A stretch of DNA of 64,000 nt from Sphingomicrobium clamense. GTDB taxonomy: Bacteria; Pseudomonadota; Alphaproteobacteria; Sphingomonadales; Sphingomonadaceae. Both the position numbers and the translations under genes were made by a program. The first letter of the stretch is position 1. Every line of letters starts with the position of its first letter. This document shows positions 8,136 to 17,024 of this stretch, one piece after another. The stretch covers positions 1,906,001-1,970,000 of the forward strand of contig NZ_JAHVAH010000001.1 in the NCBI RefSeq assembly GCF_019264355.1, given 5' to 3'. The notes under the pieces were generated by a model, which saw nothing but the letters and a program-made list of their open reading frames with translations, was not told the origin of the DNA and made no database searches.

Positions 8136-9673
8136 CCAAGCTCCTGGCGCATCTCGGCGGGCCCCGCGCGCCGTGGATCGCGCTGGTCACCGGACTGCTG
8201 AGCGCGTTCGCGTTCCAGCCGGTCGGGTTGTGGCCGCTCATGCCCCTCGCCTTCGCGTTGCTGGCCGCCATGCTATGGGTCGCGCCGACCTGGAAACGCG
8301 CGGCGCTGATCGGATGGATGTTCGGGCTGGGCCAGTTCGTGCTCGGCCTCAACTGGATCGCCACCGCGTTCACCTTCCAGGCAGCCATGCCCGCTTTTTT
8401 CGGCTGGATCGCAGTCGTGCTGCTGTCCTTCTACCTTGCGGTCTATCCGATGCTCGCCGCGCTGGCCGGATGGTTCGCGCGCCAATCACCGACCGGCATG
8501 GTCCTGGCGCTAGGTGGCGGGTGGGCGATCGCCGAATGGCTGCGCGCCAACGTCTTCACGGGCTTCTCCTGGAATCCGGTCGGGGTGGCCTTGGCCGACA
8601 CGCCGTGGCGCGAGACGGCCCAGCTGGTCGGCACCTATTCGCTAAGCGCCATCGTCGTGCTGCTGGGCGGCGCGATCTGGCTGGCGTCGACGCGGGCGTG
8701 GAAGGCCCCCGTTGCCATTGCAGCGACCTGCTTTCTTCTGCCCTTCTTCGCCAATAACGATTTGAAACCGGAAACTTCAGTACCGATCCGCGTCGTGCAA
8801 CCGAACATCCCGCAGGAGGAAAAATATCTGCCGGGTGGCGATGCGGTGGCTGCTGGTCGATTACTGGGACTGTCGAGGGACGCGCGGCCCGAGACCGGTG
8901 CATCTCCAGCCATCGTCTTCTGGCCCGAAGCGGCGATGACCGCGCCGATGCGCGACGAGCGGCTGGTTGGCAGCGGCCTGGCATTGCGCCAACGCGAAGT
9001 CGCGGCCGACGCCATCGCATCCGACGCCATCTTGCTGGCCGGAGGGGTCGGCATCGAGTCCGCCAACGGCCGCGACGTCACCGGCGCGACCAACAGCGTC
9101 TATGCCATCGACGCCAATGGCAGCATCGTCGGCAGCTACGACAAGGCGCACCTCGTCCCCTATGGCGAATATCTGCCGATGCGCTGGCTGCTCGAACCGC
9201 TCGGCCTGTCGCGACTGGTGCCCGGCAGCCTCGATTTCACCCCCGGCCCGGGCGCACGGAGCATCGACCTGCCCAACGGGCTCAAGGCGGGCCTGCAGGT
9301 CTGCTACGAAATCATCTTCTCGGGCGAAGTGGTCGACCGCGAGAACCGTCCCGACTTCATATTCAACCCGTCGAACGACGCATGGTTCGGCGCCTGGGGC
9401 CCACCTCAGCACTTGGCGCAGGCACGGCTGCGCGCCGCCGAGGAAGGGCTGCCCGTCATTCGCGCGACCCCGACCGGGATCAGCGCCGTGATCGCCGCCG
9501 ACGGATCGCTGGTCGAGACGATCGGCATGGGCGAGCGCGGCGCGATCGACACGATCCTGCCCGCCCCCGCGCTGCGCCCGACACCCTTTGCGCATCTCGG
9601 CAACTTCATCCCGCTCCTGCTCTCGGCCCTGCTGCTGATCACTGGCGTTGCCCTCGCGCGGCGCGCTCGTTAG
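8132..9673 (+). CDS. lnt: apolipoprotein N-acyltransferase
   Basis: 513-residue inner-membrane enzyme that adds the third acyl chain to lipoproteins. About eight hydrophobic segments fill residues 15-215, followed by a periplasmic nitrilase domain with the Glu-Lys-Cys triad at Glu266 (FWPEAA), Lys338 (DKAHLVPYGEYLP) and Cys391 (QVCYE). A final membrane helix lies near the C-terminus. The spacing closely matches E. coli (267/335/387). It is coupled to corC by an ATGA overlap, with metK following after 39 bases. Confidence 0.96.
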   Translation: MTKLLAHLGGPRAPWIALVTGLLSAFAFQPVGLWPLMPLAFALLAAMLWVAPTWKRAALIGWMFGLGQFVLGLNWIATAFTFQAAMPAFFGWIAVVLLSFYLAVYPMLAALAGWFARQSPTGMVLALGGGWAIAEWLRANVFTGFSWNPVGVALADTPWRETAQLVGTYSLSAIVVLLGGAIWLASTRAWKAPVAIAATCFLLPFFANNDLKPETSVPIRVVQPNIPQEEKYLPGGDAVAAGRLLGLSRDARPETGASPAIVFWPEAAMTAPMRDERLVGSGLALRQREVAADAIASDAILLAGGVGIESANGRDVTGATNSVYAIDANGSIVGSYDKAHLVPYGEYLPMRWLLEPLGLSRLVPGSLDFTPGPGARSIDLPNGLKAGLQVCYEIIFSGEVVDRENRPDFIFNPSNDAWFGAWGPPQHLAQARLRAAEEGLPVIRATPTGISAVIAADGSLVETIGMGERGAIDTILPAPALRPTPFAHLGNFIPLLLSALLLITGVALARRAR

Positions 9674-9712
9674 ACCGAGGCCAAGCACGTTTCTCAAAGG
9701 CACGAACACCCC

Positions 9713-10927
9713 ATGCGTTCATCCTATCTCTTCACGTCGGAAAGCGTTTCCGAGGGTCATCCCGACAAGGTCGCGGACCAGATCAGCGACGCCATCGTCG
9801 ACTTGTTCATCTCCAAGGACCCCGAAGCGCGCGTCGCGTGCGAAACGCTGGTGACGACCAACCTCGTCGTGCTGGCAGGCGAGATTCGCGGGCAGGGCGT
9901 GATGGATACGGACGGCAACTGGGCGCCCGGCATCAAGCGCGAGATCGAGGACCGCGTGCGCGCGACGGTCAAGCGGATCGGCTACGAGCAGACGGGCTTC
10001 CACTGGGACAAGCTTGATTTCGAAAACCATCTCCATGCCCAGTCCGCGCATATCGCGCAGGGCGTCGATGCCAGCGGCAACAAGGACGAGGGCGCGGGCG
10101 ACCAGGGCATCATGTTCGGTTTCGCCTGCGACGAGACGCCCGACCTGATGCCCGCGGCGATCGATTACAGCCACAAGATCCTGCAAAAGCTGGCGCGCGA
10201 CCGTCATGACGGGGTCGCTCCCTATCTGGAACCCGATGCCAAGAGTCAGGTGACGTTGCGCTACAAGGACGGACGCCCGGTCGAATGCACCGCAGTCGTC
10301 GTGTCGACCCAGCATGCCGAAGGCTATGACGAAGGCGACAAGCTCGAGGAGCTACACAATTACGTGAAATCGGTTGTGGCCGAGGTGCTTCCCGACGGCC
10401 TGCTCACCGACAACACCGTCTATCACATCAACCCGACGGGCAGCTTCGTCATCGGCGGTCCCGACGGTGACGCGGGCATTACCGGCCGCAAGATCATCGT
10501 CGACACCTATGGCGGTGCAGCGCCCCATGGCGGCGGTGCCTTTTCGGGCAAGGACCCGACCAAGGTCGACCGGTCGGCAGCCTATATTTCGCGCTATCTG
10601 GCCAAGAATATCGTCGCGGCCGGCTTGGCCAAGCGCTGCACGATCCAGCTCGCCTACGCCATCGGCGTGAGCCAGCCGCTGTCGCTTTACGTCGACACGC
10701 ACGGGACGGGCACCGTTCCCGACGATGCGATTGAGGCCGCGATCTTCTCGATCGAGAAACTGGGCGGTCTCACCCCCCGCGCGATCCGCACGCATCTAGG
10801 CCTCAACAAGCCGATTTACGAGCGCAGCGCAGCCTATGGCCACTTCGGGCGTCAGGCGCGCGACGACTACTTCCCATGGGAAGCGACCGACCTGGTCGAC
10901 GATCTTACGGCTGCGGTAACGCTCTAG
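9713..10927 (+). CDS. metK: S-adenosylmethionine synthetase
   Basis: 404-residue enzyme making SAM from methionine and ATP. The N-terminal [13 protein letters not shown] motif, the [10 protein letters not shown] adenine loop (about residues 123-132) and the [16 protein letters not shown] phosphate motif (about 272-287) are all present. It is somewhat longer than the E. coli enzyme, as is usual in alphaproteobacteria. No SAM riboswitch is apparent in the 39-base gap upstream, so it may be co-transcribed with lnt. Its TAG stop shares the tetranucleotide CTAG with the stop of the convergent cyclase gene. Confidence 0.97.
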   Translation: MRSSYLFTSESVSEGHPDKVADQISDAIVDLFISKDPEARVACETLVTTNLVVLAGEIRGQGVMDTDGNWAPGIKREIEDRVRATVKRIGYEQTGFHWDKLDFENHLHAQSAHIAQGVDASGNKDEGAGDQGIMFGFACDETPDLMPAAIDYSHKILQKLARDRHDGVAPYLEPDAKSQVTLRYKDGRPVECTAVVVSTQHAEGYDEGDKLEELHNYVKSVVAEVLPDGLLTDNTVYHINPTGSFVIGGPDGDAGITGRKIIVDTYGGAAPHGGGAFSGKDPTKVDRSAAYISRYLAKNIVAAGLAKRCTIQLAYAIGVSQPLSLYVDTHGTGTVPDDAIEAAIFSIEKLGGLTPRAIRTHLGLNKPIYERSAAYGHFGRQARDDYFPWEATDLVDDLTAAVTL

Positions 10928-12102
10928 GCGCTTTTCTCGAGCGCTTCGGTCATGACGGTCACGCCGTTGGCGTGGCGCGCGCCGACGACGCAATCCCGGC
11001 CCAGTCCCTTGGCGCGATAGAGCGCCTGGTCGGCCAGCCGCATCGCCTCGGTCAGGGTCGCTCCGGCATTGCGGACATGGAAACCGACCGACGCGCTCGG
11101 CTGGTAGCCGGCGAGCGGACCGTCGAGGCTGACATCGCCGATCGCCTCGTGCGCGGCGACGGCGAGTTCCTCGAGCCGCTCCTTATGCTCCTGCTCGATC
11201 AACGCCATGAATTCTTCGCCACCCAATCGGCAAAGGTGGCCGCATTCGCCGATCCGCTTCTCGAGCGCTTTCGCGACCGCTACGAGAAGGCGATCACCTT
11301 CGGGATGGCCGAAGCGGTCATTGACCGACTTGAAATGGTCCATGTCGATGGCGATCACGCCACCGCAGCGCCATTTGCGCCGCCCCTCCATGTCGATCGC
11401 ATCGTCGAGCGCGCGGCGATTGCCAAGACCGGTCAGCGGGTCGATCGCGCTCTTGCGGGCATGTTCGAGCACCGTGTCGACGCCGATCGCCACGAGCAAC
11501 GCCAGTCCCGCGAGGAGACCGAAAGCCGCCGACGTCAGGTGGAAGACGATATTGTAGGTATCGTCGAAGAAGCGCCCCGCGCTGTCTTCGGTGACGAAGG
11601 CGCCGAATACGAATATTCGGACGAGATAAGTGACCGAACCGAAGCCGAGCACGGCGATCGCGATCTTGTCGATCAGCGCATCGCCGCGCGTGCGCACCAG
11701 CTGCCAGACCACCGAAGCGGTGAGGATGAAGGCTGCGATCTGGACCGCGATAGTGCGGGTATTCTCGCTATGATCGACCCCGAAGAGCGGGAAATAGAGG
11801 ATCGGAATAGCCAGTGTCGCGATTGCCGGTCCCGGAAGCGGGCTTCGTTTGCGAACCAGGAACGCCTTGGAGAGGAGCAGCAGGGTCGCGAAGTGAATGG
11901 TGAGCGTGAGCCACTTGAGCCACTCGTCGCCGGGTGGGCGGAACAGGTCGACGATCGCGCCGATCCCCGCCACCAGAAAGGCTGCCGCGCCCCAGATCGC
12001 GCTCTTGCGCCCCCGATCCTCGATCGCGAGCAGGGCAAGGATGAGCGCGAGCACAAGAAAGAAGCCCGGTACGACCAGCAGGAAGATGGCTGAATCGATC
12101 AC
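10924..12102 (-). CDS. membrane-bound diguanylate cyclase (GGDEF)
   Basis: 392-residue protein predicted to make cyclic di-GMP. The N-terminal half (about residues 1-215) holds around six to seven hydrophobic segments and no recognised sensor domain. The C-terminal GGDEF domain starts at [15 protein letters not shown] and carries an intact GGEEF active-site motif. The RxxD product-inhibition site five residues before GGEEF is absent, so no I-site feedback is expected. It is convergent with metK and overlaps it by the four bases CTAG. Neighbours give no clue to the input signal. Confidence 0.9.
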   Translation of the reverse strand: MIDSAIFLLVVPGFFLVLALILALLAIEDRGRKSAIWGAAAFLVAGIGAIVDLFRPPGDEWLKWLTLTIHFATLLLLSKAFLVRKRSPLPGPAIATLAIPILYFPLFGVDHSENTRTIAVQIAAFILTASVVWQLVRTRGDALIDKIAIAVLGFGSVTYLVRIFVFGAFVTEDSAGRFFDDTYNIVFHLTSAAFGLLAGLALLVAIGVDTVLEHARKSAIDPLTGLGNRRALDDAIDMEGRRKWRCGGVIAIDMDHFKSVNDRFGHPEGDRLLVAVAKALEKRIGECGHLCRLGGEEFMALIEQEHKERLEELAVAAHEAIGDVSLDGPLAGYQPSASVGFHVRNAGATLTEAMRLADQALYRAKGLGRDCVVGARHANGVTVMTEALEKSA

Positions 12103-12201
12103 CGTGTGTGTTCTAAACGCAGATCAATATTTTTGAAGTTCATATTCTTCCCGCTCTGACCGCCATTGCCTGTCGCGCGCCCTTCGAATAGATCGCGCCG
12201 C

Positions 12202-12906
12202 ATGACGGCACACAAGCAAGGCGACCCGACAACCCTCAATCGGCTTTACGGCCGTTCCAGCGGCCACCGGCTGCGCAAAACGCAGCAGGATTTAGTGGAC
12301 AACCTGCTGCCGCAGCTGGAGGTTCCGGACGAAGGGCCCATTACCGCTCAGTCGCTGTTTGGCGAGGACCGGCCGCTTCATTTCGAAATTGGGTTCGGCG
12401 GGGGCGAGCATCTCGCCTATCGCGCGGACCTGCTGCCCGACCACGGGTTCATCGGCTGCGAGCCGTTCCTCAATGGCGTCGCCCAGGCGCTGACGCATAT
12501 CCGCAACGGGACGCTTGCCAACATACGCCTGCACATGGGCGACGCGCTCCAGGTGCTGCGCCGCGTGCCCGACGGCGCGCTCAGCTTCGTCTATCTCCTC
12601 CACCCCGATCCGTGGCCCAAGGCGCGCCATGCCAAGCGGCGGATGATGAATGACGGTCCGGTCGACCTGATTGCGAGCAAGCTGAAGTCTGGCGGCGAGT
12701 TCCGCGTCGCCACCGACCATCCCGTCTATCTTGAATGGGCGCTTATGGTCATGCAGCGCGCGAGCCATCGCGAGCAATTCGACTGGGTGATCGAGGACGC
12801 CATGGGGTTCCTGGAAAAGCCGGGCGGATGGATCGACACGCGCTATGCCGCCAAGGCGCGGCGCGAGGGGCGCCGGCCCTATTACCTGCGCTATCGCAAG
12901 CGCTAG
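12202..12906 (+). CDS. trmB: tRNA (guanine-N7-)-methyltransferase TrmB
   Basis: 234-residue SAM-dependent enzyme making m7G46 in tRNA. The SAM loop EIGFGGGEHL lies near residue 65. The catalytic HPDPWPKARHAKRRM region is near residue 133, and an N-terminal YGR...LR basic stretch binds tRNA. The ATG at 12202 was chosen because the 12 residues available upstream are not family-like. Its stop shares CTAG with the stop of the convergent small secreted protein. Confidence 0.95.
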   Translation: MTAHKQGDPTTLNRLYGRSSGHRLRKTQQDLVDNLLPQLEVPDEGPITAQSLFGEDRPLHFEIGFGGGEHLAYRADLLPDHGFIGCEPFLNGVAQALTHIRNGTLANIRLHMGDALQVLRRVPDGALSFVYLLHPDPWPKARHAKRRMMNDGPVDLIASKLKSGGEFRVATDHPVYLEWALMVMQRASHREQFDWVIEDAMGFLEKPGGWIDTRYAAKARREGRRPYYLRYRKR

Positions 12907-13253
12907 TCCTGCTGGCAGACCATCGACTGGGTGCGCGTTTCGGTCCGAAAGGCGCCGACCCACTCGGTGCCGGTCTTGCGCGCTTCGATCCGCGCAACGC
13001 GGGTCAGCGTCTCGCTGTTGACAATATCGACATAGAGCCGCTCGTCGTCGATCCAGTGCTGCCCGATCTCGCGGTCGATCCAGCGCTCGCCCTGCTGTTC
13101 CTTGATCGACCAGGTCGCGGCCGCGTGCGTGCCCGCCATCAGGCTATAGACCCGCTCGGGGCCCTCGATCGTGCTGCACACGATGCCCTGCGTTGCCGAC
13201 GCGGGCGACGCGAGCAGGACAGCGGCGAAGGCGGAAAGAATTACACTACGCAT
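12903..13253 (-). CDS. small secreted protein of unknown function
   Basis: 116 residues with a clear Sec signal peptide (residues 1-20; AFAAVLLASPASA before a likely AxA cleavage site). The mature part is about 95 residues with two cysteines (in GIVCST and SMVCQQD) near its ends, which could form one disulfide in the periplasm. No enzyme motif was recognised. It is transcribed divergently from cysK across an 82-base gap and overlaps trmB only by the CTAG stop. The reading frame and signal peptide make it a convincing gene; no function is proposed. Confidence 0.75.
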   Translation of the reverse strand: MRSVILSAFAAVLLASPASATQGIVCSTIEGPERVYSLMAGTHAAATWSIKEQQGERWIDREIGQHWIDDERLYVDIVNSETLTRVARIEARKTGTEWVGAFRTETRTQSMVCQQD

Positions 13254-13335
13254 TTCAGCGATTTAGGCACCGTTGGATGAACACCAAGTTACCAACCCCT
13301 TATCGCGGCACGCTCGACACCCTAGATAGGCGGGC

Positions 13336-14376
13336 ATGACCATCCGCAACTCCGTCCTCGACGCCATCGGCAACACGCCGCTCATCAAGCTCCAGCGCGC
13401 GTCGGAGGAAACCGGCTGCACGATCCTTGGCAAGGCGGAGTGGATGAACCCGGGCCAGTCGGTGAAGGACCGCGCGGCCAAGTTCCTGGTCCTCGACGCC
13501 ATGCGCGAAGGCCGGATCGAGCGCGGCGGTACGATCGTCGACGGCACGGCGGGCAATACCGGTATCGGGCTCACCATGGTCGGCAATGCGCTGGGAATGG
13601 AGACGGTGATCGTCATCCCCGACACGCAGACCGAGGAAAAGAAGCAGACGCTTCGCATGCTCGGCGCGCAGCTCGTCGAGGTGCCGGCCGTCCCGTACAA
13701 GAACCCCAACAATTATGTGAAGGTCGCCGGCCGGATCGCCGAGCAACTTGCCGGGACCAAGGCGGGTGGCGCGATGTTCGCGGACCAGTTCGACAATCCG
13801 GCCAACCGTCAGGCGCATGTCGAGACGACCGGCCCCGAAATCTGGACCCAGACCGACGGCAAGGTCGACGGTTTCATCTGCGCGGTCGGCACCGGCGGCA
13901 CGCTTGCGGGCACGGCATTGGCGCTTCGCGAACGCAAGAGCGACGTGCAGATCGGGATCGTCGATCCGCCCGGCGCCGCCCTCTTTTCCTATTTCACCGA
14001 CGGCGAATTGAAGGCCGAAGGCAGCTCGATCACCGAAGGCATCGGGCAGGGCCGCATCACCGGCAACCTCGATGGGCTCGAAGTCGATCATGCCTTCCGG
14101 GTCGAAGACCAGGAAAGCCTCGACGTCAATTTTGCCTTGCTCGAAGAAGAAGGCCTTAACCTGGGCCTTTCCTCGGGCATCAATGTCGCTGGCGCGATCC
14201 GTCTCGCGAAGGAAATGGGGCCCGGCCACACCATCGTGACCGTCCTGTGCGATCCCGGCACTCGCTATGCCTCGCGACTGTTCAATCCGGAATTCCTGGC
14301 CTCGAAGGGCCTCGAAGTCCCCGCATTCCTGACCCGCGAAACGCAGGTCGACATCCCCTATCAACCCACCGAATAA
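13336..14376 (+). CDS. cysK: cysteine synthase A
   Basis: 346-residue PLP enzyme making cysteine from O-acetylserine and sulfide. NAIGNTPL-type substrate loop residues (DAIGNTPLIKL) are at the N-terminus. The PLP lysine lies in NPGQSVKDR (near residue 43), and the phosphate-binding GTAGNTGIGL is near residue 72. It belongs to the long alphaproteobacterial subgroup, which ends about 30 residues later than E. coli CysK. A peroxiredoxin gene starts 17 bases downstream behind a strong AGGAG ribosome site, suggesting a two-gene oxidative and sulfur unit. Confidence 0.93.
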   Translation: MTIRNSVLDAIGNTPLIKLQRASEETGCTILGKAEWMNPGQSVKDRAAKFLVLDAMREGRIERGGTIVDGTAGNTGIGLTMVGNALGMETVIVIPDTQTEEKKQTLRMLGAQLVEVPAVPYKNPNNYVKVAGRIAEQLAGTKAGGAMFADQFDNPANRQAHVETTGPEIWTQTDGKVDGFICAVGTGGTLAGTALALRERKSDVQIGIVDPPGAALFSYFTDGELKAEGSSITEGIGQGRITGNLDGLEVDHAFRVEDQESLDVNFALLEEEGLNLGLSSGINVAGAIRLAKEMGPGHTIVTVLCDPGTRYASRLFNPEFLASKGLEVPAFLTRETQVDIPYQPTE

Positions 14377-14393
14377 GAAGAGGAGCTCCCACC

Positions 14394-15050
14394 ATGACAC
14401 TTTCCATCGGCTCGACCGCGCCCGATTTCACTGCCGAGACGACGCAAGGCTCGATCAGCTTCCACGACTGGATCGGCGACAGCTGGGCGATCCTCTTCTC
14501 GCACCCCAAGGCGTTCACGCCGGTTTGCACGACCGAGCTTGGCTACATGGCCGGGCTCACCGACGAGTTCGCCAAGCGCAACACCAAGATCATCGGCCTG
14601 TCGGTCGACAGCAGCGAGGACAATCGCAACTGGCTGCCCGACATCGAGGACGTGTCCGGAAACAGCGTCGGTTACCCGGTGATCGGTGACGTCGACCTCA
14701 ATGTCGCAAAGGCCTACAACATGCTGCCGGCCGACGAGAGCGGCACGGCGGAAGGCCGCACCGCCGCCAACAACGCGACCGTGCGCACCGTCTACATCAT
14801 CGGCCCGGACAAGAAGATCCGCGCGATGCTGCTCTATCCGATGAGCTCGGGCCGCAACTTCGACGAGGTGCTGCGCCTGCTCGACAGCGTCCAGCTGACC
14901 GAATACAAGGGCGTCGCGACGCCGGTAAACTGGCAGGACGGCGACGACGTCATCATCCCGCCGACGGTCAGCGACGACGATGCGAAGGCCAAGTTTGGCG
15001 ACTTCGAAACCGTCAAACCCTATCTGCGCCGCATCCCGCAGCCGCAGTAG
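14394..15050 (+). CDS. 1-Cys peroxiredoxin (Prx6 family)
   Basis: 218-residue thioredoxin-fold peroxidase. The peroxidatic cysteine lies in PVCTTE (about residue 44) after the conserved HPKAFT. The long C-terminal domain (ending ...TVKPYLRRIPQPQ) identifies the Prx6/AhpC-TSA 1-Cys group; no resolving CxxC is seen. It reduces H2O2 and alkyl or lipid hydroperoxides. The start at 14394 follows AAGAGGAGCTCCC. It is linked to cysK in front and ends before a strong hairpin. Confidence 0.93.
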   Translation: MTLSIGSTAPDFTAETTQGSISFHDWIGDSWAILFSHPKAFTPVCTTELGYMAGLTDEFAKRNTKIIGLSVDSSEDNRNWLPDIEDVSGNSVGYPVIGDVDLNVAKAYNMLPADESGTAEGRTAANNATVRTVYIIGPDKKIRAMLLYPMSSGRNFDEVLRLLDSVQLTEYKGVATPVNWQDGDDVIIPPTVSDDDAKAKFGDFETVKPYLRRIPQPQ

Positions 15051-15070
15051 TTTTCGGCGTGACGAATGAA

Positions 15071-15098
15071 GGGCGGTGCCGGGAGACCGGCGCCGCCC
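15071..15098. terminator. bidirectional terminator hairpin
   Basis: A 12-base-pair stem (15071-15082 with 15087-15098, one G-T pair) closes a GAGA tetraloop. It separates the convergent peroxiredoxin and sugar dehydrogenase genes and ends directly at the dehydrogenase stop codon. The T-rich stretch CTATTCTTTG follows on the plus strand. Confidence 0.75.
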
Positions 15099-16298
15099 CT
15101 ATTCTTTGGGCATCAGCTTGAGCAGGCGACCCTGCGAGTCCCCGCGGTCGTCTTCGAGCAGGTAGACCGCGCCGTCGGGACCCTGCACGACCTCACGAAT
15201 GCGCGCGCCCATGGCGTAGCTGGTGACATCGGTGGCGCGATCGCCGTCGAGGCTCACCACGTTGAGTTCCTGCCCCGACAAGCCCGGGATCAGCGCATCG
15301 CCCGTCCAGTCGGCGAACAGGTCACCCGAATAGATAAGCAGGCTCGCCGGACTGGTCGCCGGATCCCAATAGGCGACCGGCTTCACATAGGGATCGTCCG
15401 CCGTGTGATCGGGGATCGGGGTGCCGTTATAATTGTCGCCATAGCTTGCCTTGGGCCAACCGTAATTGCCGCCCTTCGTGATGAGGTTCAGCTCGTCGCC
15501 GTGCTTGGGCCCCATCTCGATCTCCCAAAGTCGTCCATCTGGCGCGAAGTCGAGGCCGAGCAGGTTGCGATGGCCGTAGGACCAGATCTCGGCGGTCGAG
15601 CCGCCCTGGTCGTAGAGCGGATTCCCCTCCGCTGCACTGCCGTCGAGATTGAGCCGCAAGACGGTCCCGAGGTTGTTTTCATTGTCCTGCGCCGGGTCCT
15701 GCTCTTGGCGGTCGCCCGAGGTTACGAACATATATTGACCATCGGGGGAGAAGTGGATGCGGTGCGAATAGTGGCCGCGCCCCTCGGTCTTGTCCTGACG
15801 CCACAGCACCTCGACACCGGTCAGGCGACAGGCCTCTTCGCTCTGGCACAGGAGCTTGCCCTTGCCGACGACCGCGCCACGGCTGTTGCCTTCGCCCGCC
15901 TCGACCCAGCTCATGTAAAGATCGCCGCCCTGCCCCATCGGGCTTTCCCAGTCGGGGCCGAAAGCGATATCGCCGAAGCCGCCCTGCCCACCATAATCGA
16001 CCTTCGGAACGCCGCTGACCGATCCGGTCGAGCCGCTCTCGACGTCGACGAACCAGAGCCGGCCCTCCTTGCCGCTGATGAACAGGAGGTTCGTGCCGGG
16101 CATGAAATCGGCGGCCCACGGCTCGTCATATTCGCCCATCGCCTCGACCGTGAACGGCGCATCGGCCTGTGCGACTTCGTTATGCGCGGAGATCGGCGCG
16201 ATCGAGCTCGAGCTGCTCGCCGCTGGCTCTGCCTCGCCCGGCGCGGAAGCCGTGCAGGCGGCGGTGACGAGGGCTAGCGGGATCAGCGAGGCGCGCAT
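15099..16298 (-). CDS. PQQ-dependent soluble aldose sugar dehydrogenase, lipoprotein
   Basis: 399-residue six-bladed propeller of the YliI/Asd family, which oxidises aldoses with PQQ in the periplasm. Residues 1-15 form a lipoprotein signal ending LVTAAC, so the mature protein is probably lipid-anchored at Cys15. Family motifs visible include GHYSHRIHFSPDGQ, SYGHRNLLGLDF and ELNLITKGGNYGWP, which supply the catalytic His and PQQ and calcium contacts. The start is set by the AAAAGGAGAATGAA site just before the ATG at 16298; the longer frame to 16373 is rejected. No pqq biosynthesis genes lie in this window. Confidence 0.88.
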   Translation of the reverse strand: MRASLIPLALVTAACTASAPGEAEPAASSSSSIAPISAHNEVAQADAPFTVEAMGEYDEPWAADFMPGTNLLFISGKEGRLWFVDVESGSTGSVSGVPKVDYGGQGGFGDIAFGPDWESPMGQGGDLYMSWVEAGEGNSRGAVVGKGKLLCQSEEACRLTGVEVLWRQDKTEGRGHYSHRIHFSPDGQYMFVTSGDRQEQDPAQDNENNLGTVLRLNLDGSAAEGNPLYDQGGSTAEIWSYGHRNLLGLDFAPDGRLWEIEMGPKHGDELNLITKGGNYGWPKASYGDNYNGTPIPDHTADDPYVKPVAYWDPATSPASLLIYSGDLFADWTGDALIPGLSGQELNVVSLDGDRATDVTSYAMGARIREVVQGPDGAVYLLEDDRGDSQGRLLKLMPKE

Positions 16299-16367
16299 TT
16301 CATTCTCCTTTTTGGGACGGGCATCATGACGCCAACGCGGGCAAGCCACAATGGTGTCATGGATCGC

Positions 16368-16396
16368 TTGCATAGGAGGCCGCTCGCGCCTATATG
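16368..16396 (+). promoter_or_regulatory. candidate sigma-70 promoter of the rimP-nusA-infB operon
   Basis: TTGCAT (16368-16373), exactly 17 bases, then TATATG (16391-16396), about 90 bases upstream of the rimP start. Both hexamers match well in an otherwise GC-rich gap, leaving a GC-rich leader that contains GGGGCC repeats able to fold. Confidence 0.55.
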
Positions 16397-16485
16397 CGCA
16401 TCACCTCCTCACATCGTTAGCGATCTGAGGCTGGTCCCGGGGATCGGGGCCGGCACCGGGGCCCATTGCTTGTGAAAGACATGAT

Positions 16486-17016
16486 TTGACCGACACTGCC
16501 GCCATTGCGACCATTATCGAACCCATCGTCGAGGACATGGGATTCAAGCTGGTGCGCGTGAAGATGATCGGCGGGGCGGAGGAGCCCACGCTCCAGGTCA
16601 TGGCCGAGCGTCCCGACACGCGGCAGCTGACCATCGAGGATTGCGCCGACATTTCGCGCGCGCTCGACGAGCCGCTGGAAGAGGCGGACCCGATCGATCA
16701 TGCCTACCGGCTCGAAGTGTCCTCGCCCGGCATCGACCGTCCGCTGACCCGTTGGCAGGACTATGTCGACTGGACCGGCCACCTCGCGCGCATCACGCTC
16801 GAGAAGAAGCATGAGGGCCAGAAGAAATTCAAAGGCGAGCTTGAAGGGGTCGACGAGGACGCGCGCACCATCGCGCTGACCGACGACCACGACCAGCGGC
16901 ACGTCATCCCGTTCGACCTGATCGAGGATGCCAAGCTGCTGTTCACCGACAAGCTGCTCCAGGAAACCCAGCCGCTGTCTGCTGACGGCGCCGACGAAAT
17001 CAATGAAGAAGGGTAA
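16486..17016 (+). CDS. rimP: ribosome maturation factor RimP
   Basis: 176-residue 30S assembly factor. The N-terminal alpha/beta domain holds the conserved LTIEDCADISRALD and EVSSPGIDRPL stretches (about residues 47-91), followed by a C-terminal SH3-like barrel. The start is TTG at 16486; the nearby ATG at 16481 is out of frame. It leads the operon rimP-nusA-DUF448-infB-rbfA with only eight bases before nusA. Confidence 0.94.
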   Translation: MTDTAAIATIIEPIVEDMGFKLVRVKMIGGAEEPTLQVMAERPDTRQLTIEDCADISRALDEPLEEADPIDHAYRLEVSSPGIDRPLTRWQDYVDWTGHLARITLEKKHEGQKKFKGELEGVDEDARTIALTDDHDQRHVIPFDLIEDAKLLFTDKLLQETQPLSADGADEINEEG

Positions 17017-17024
17017 GACGAATC

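Noticed and set aside
9674..9712. SAM riboswitch before metK
   Set aside because: Only 39 bases and no recognisable SAM-I, SAM-II or SAM-IV core.
10876..12093. 405-residue plus-strand open frame
   Set aside because: Exact antisense of the diguanylate cyclase; highly charged composition typical of high-GC shadow frames.
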